Origin: Spirogloea muscicola
Taxonomy: Eukaryota; Streptophyta; Zygnematophyceae; Spirogloeales; Spirogloeaceae
Assembly (NCBI GenBank): GCA_009602725.1
Contig: WELB01000115.1
Span: forward strand, 295,303-308,280
DNA: 12,978 nt
Direction of reading: 5' to 3'
The translations under genes and the position numbers were made by a program. Positions 10,767-12,978 of this stretch are shown one piece after another (the first letter of the stretch is position 1; each line of letters begins with the position of its first letter). Below the pieces are notes generated by a model. It made no database searches and was not told the DNA's origin. It saw nothing but the letters and a program-made list of their open reading frames with translations.

Positions 10767-12978
10767 TCAGTCGGCCTTTGTGGTCGTGACGCCGTGCCGC
10801 TCCTTATCCCGGGGCGGTGTTCGTAGCGTGCCAAACAGCCAGTCAAAGAGCACCGTGTAGTGGCCGTAATTGTGGCGGTAAGTTGTGTGGTGGATTGTGT
10901 GGTAGCCTGCTCCCATTACTGGGAACACGTTGCCATCGATGCTGTCGTGGATGTTGGTCGTCCAGATGCCCTCCAGGAACAACAGCACCTGCTCGCCCAT
11001 CATGACCAGTCTTACATCAGAAGTTGCATGCCACAGTCTAGATCAATTATTGATGTTGACAAAGTCAATACTAGGGGATGTAGCTGCTACACCTGAGGCC
11101 CTGGGTTTATCGAATTCCCAAAGCCTGTCATTATCCTAGGCCCTAAGCCATTTCAAATGTGTGTATGCTCCCTGGCTGACTGAAGCAAACTCTTATCTGC
11201 CTTTGATCATGTAGATCAGCTGTAGATACCTGCAAATTCAAGATTGAGTGTCCTAGTCGCAATTGAGACCACAGATGCTGACTAGTGTGCAGATTTTTCT
11301 CGACACTACTGGCTGAGTACATGCTAGCAATAACTTGGCCTGACCTCATGCGTGAAGAGGTGCATGGGAAAGATGAAGAGCGCAATGACATGGGGCGATG
11401 CCTGAAGGATACCATCCAGAGGGTGGAACGCCAGCCCTGCTCATCATGATCAAAGCAGACAATCAATGTGGAACGCCTCCCACATGAAAATTTTTGGCGG
11501 AGCCTCCTGCCAGGCTGCTTAAGCTCCGACAGAAACTGCAAAGTGCAGCAGCATTGCTCTACACAGTCATGACTTGACCTGATGAGCCTACTGAATGAGA
11601 TGGCTCCATGCCTGGAGGCCTCAAGCTTAAGCCACTAGAAGGAAGATCGGAGGATGACAAGAGGGCGCAAGTACTCGGACCTCACACCTGCAAAGGGCGA
11701 GAGCGTGTTCTGCTTGTTGTATATGTGGTGCGTGGCATGGAGCCAGTGGTAGAGGGGCCGCACATCATGCAGGCTGCGGTGCATCCAGTAGATGCCAAAC
11801 TCGACAAAGAGCAGGTACGCTGCGAGCAGGGCGAGGTAGGCCAGTAAACCCATCTCGCTGATGCCCGAGTAGCACCTCGTCCAGCCGGACTCGATCAGGA
11901 ACTCGGACAGCGTGGGCAGCGACACATACAGCGGCATGGACCGCATAGACACGCCGATCTGCTTGGAGATGGCCTCGTCGTCGGGCATGCTGCCGGCGGC
12001 AAAGAAGTGGGCGCCACGCAGGCGGTATATGTACAGGCACCACAGCCCGCCTGCGGAGCAGCGGGGCACGGCATCGTTGAAGGCACTGTTTCAAGCAACC
12101 CTATGGGCTCTAGTCGGGCACTGTGAGTGCCGAGCAGAAGCCTCGACGCAGTGGCAAATCTTCATTAAATCATACACCTTGTAGAGTTAAGGAGCTCTGA
12201 TCGTCGTCGAGGACCCAGGTGACCAGTTGTCCCAGAGAGGAAGCCAAAGTTGCAAAGCTTGGGGGCCCTCACCAGTGAGGAAGTAGACAAGCAGGCCAGC
12301 AAGGTAGTTGCGCAGCCAGGTCTGCGCCATGTGGGGCAGCGCTGCACGCGCGCCAGCAGGTAATAATCTCGCGAGCACGAGATCGTTGTACCACTGCAAA
12401 GGGCATTGCAAGTTGATGGGGCGTCAGCCAGTCGCTGGCTGAACAGCTGGGGCAACTAATAGAAACCAGAGGAGGTTTGAATATTACCACCAACTTAATA
12501 TGGGTCAAATGGTTCCTAGCTTTGAAGTACCGACTAGATAGTGCATCTTGAGATGGTGACAGCAAAGTACGTAGTGGGAGGAGGGGTGAGCAAAGCAGAG
12601 CACTGTAAGCACTGCGCCGCTGAACCCTAAGGCTTGAACCCCGACCACCTGATCACACAATTCTAGATTCACACCTGACCTCCTATGGCAACTACTTCAA
12701 ACTTCCTGAACCCTAAACCCTAACCCCTAACAACCTGTACCCTACGCCTATACCCTAAAGCCTATGCCCTAAACCCTCAATCCCTGTGACAGTGAAACAT
12801 GGCCCGCTCCTCTGACATGGCGCGTCCTGGTGATCGGCGGGAGAGTGGGGCCGCGCACCTGCGTCTCGCCCACAAAGAGCTGCAGGTACTCGGCGCTGCC
12901 TTTGGAGGGCGCCGCCGCCGGGAGGCTCCCGGCGGCCGTGGCGGCGAAGGCGGCGACGGCGGCGGCTGCGGGCGCGGC
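10767..12978 (-). CDS. STE1: Delta7-sterol C5(6)-desaturase (lathosterol oxidase), plant type; 5' end beyond the window
   Basis: Introduces the C5 double bond in the sterol B ring at the endoplasmic reticulum; fatty acid hydroxylase/sterol desaturase superfamily. Minus-strand exons in order: 12978-12859 (continues off the edge), 12393-12273, 12050-11688, 11436-11345, 10991-10767 (stop TGA). Phases agree and introns are GT-AG, giving 306 residues. All three histidine boxes that bind the di-iron centre are present: HRSLH (171-175 in this assembly), HATHH (185-189) and HTIHH (263-267). Also visible are SWLRNY-like TWLRNYLAG, the hydrophobic segment around [16 protein letters not shown], and plant-typical [14 protein letters not shown] and [20 protein letters not shown]. 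It matches land-plant STE1/DWF7 (about 280 residues) more closely than yeast ERG3. The visible N-terminus is Ala-rich and longer than usual, with no start codon. The last acceptor (AG at 10993-10992) could instead be three bases later, removing one Gln. Confidence 0.93.
12709..12786 (-). repeat. Degenerate interstitial telomeric tract in an intron, CCCTAAA on the plus strand
   Basis: The tract reads AACCCTAAACCCTAACCCCT, then decayed units such as TACCCTACGCC, TACCCTAAAGCC and CCCTAAACCCTC. It lies in the 465-base intron 12394-12858 of the sterol desaturase gene, so the pre-mRNA carries UUUAGGG-like repeats. A lone AACCCTAAGG lies nearby at about 12623. Its orientation is opposite to that of the tract at 2094-2138. 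Confidence 0.85.

Noticed and set aside
11143-11541. A 132-codon minus-strand open frame
   Set aside because: It covers the desaturase exon 11345-11436 in the wrong frame. The correct frame gives [15 protein letters not shown], as in plant enzymes.

Overview
The window reads as nuclear DNA of a green alga, most likely a trebouxiophyte or a relative. The reasons are short exons split by 130-470 base GT-AG introns, plant-type TTTAGGG telomeric repeats, an animal-like glutamate dehydrogenase next to a plant-like sterol C5-desaturase, and candidate TGTAA polyadenylation signals. The organism is an inference from these traits; no sequence here names a species.

Left third (1-5080): no intact gene is recognisable, and the DNA is mobile-element debris and repeats. 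It holds the decayed C-terminal part of a non-LTR retrotransposon-type protein (298-1090), a rearranged Pif1/Helitron-type helicase fragment (1574-2093) that runs straight into an interstitial telomeric tract (2094-2138), two diverged C-terminal fragments of one unrecognised protein family lying back to back (2270-2533 minus, 2623-2883 plus), and a cluster of short repeats built on GGGCTGG...CCAGCCC (about 2940-4450). A CGCCGC-rich stretch with one undetermined base (4655) follows.

Middle (5084-9601, plus strand): a 14-exon glutamate dehydrogenase gene. I could place every junction from the second exon to the stop codon with consistent phase. Together the exons give 471 residues with all the expected catalytic residues. 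The first exon, and so the start and any targeting peptide, is not resolved.

Intergenic (9602-10766): the 3' ends of two convergent genes, a three-unit tandem repeat of 74-80 bases, and a second copy of a 44-base dispersed repeat.

Right (10767-12978, minus strand): a plant-type delta7-sterol C5(6)-desaturase gene. Five exons are visible, carrying all three histidine boxes; the gene runs off the right edge and lacks its start. Its first visible intron carries a degenerate telomeric tract (12709-12786) facing the opposite way from the one at 2094.

The two intact genes belong to unrelated pathways (glutamate/ammonium metabolism and sterol synthesis), and nothing suggests they work together. 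No convincing new multi-gene system is present. The items most worth checking are the inverted pair of conserved unknown fragments, the helicase-telomere junction, the GGGCTGG repeat family, and the antenna-like insertion in the dehydrogenase.
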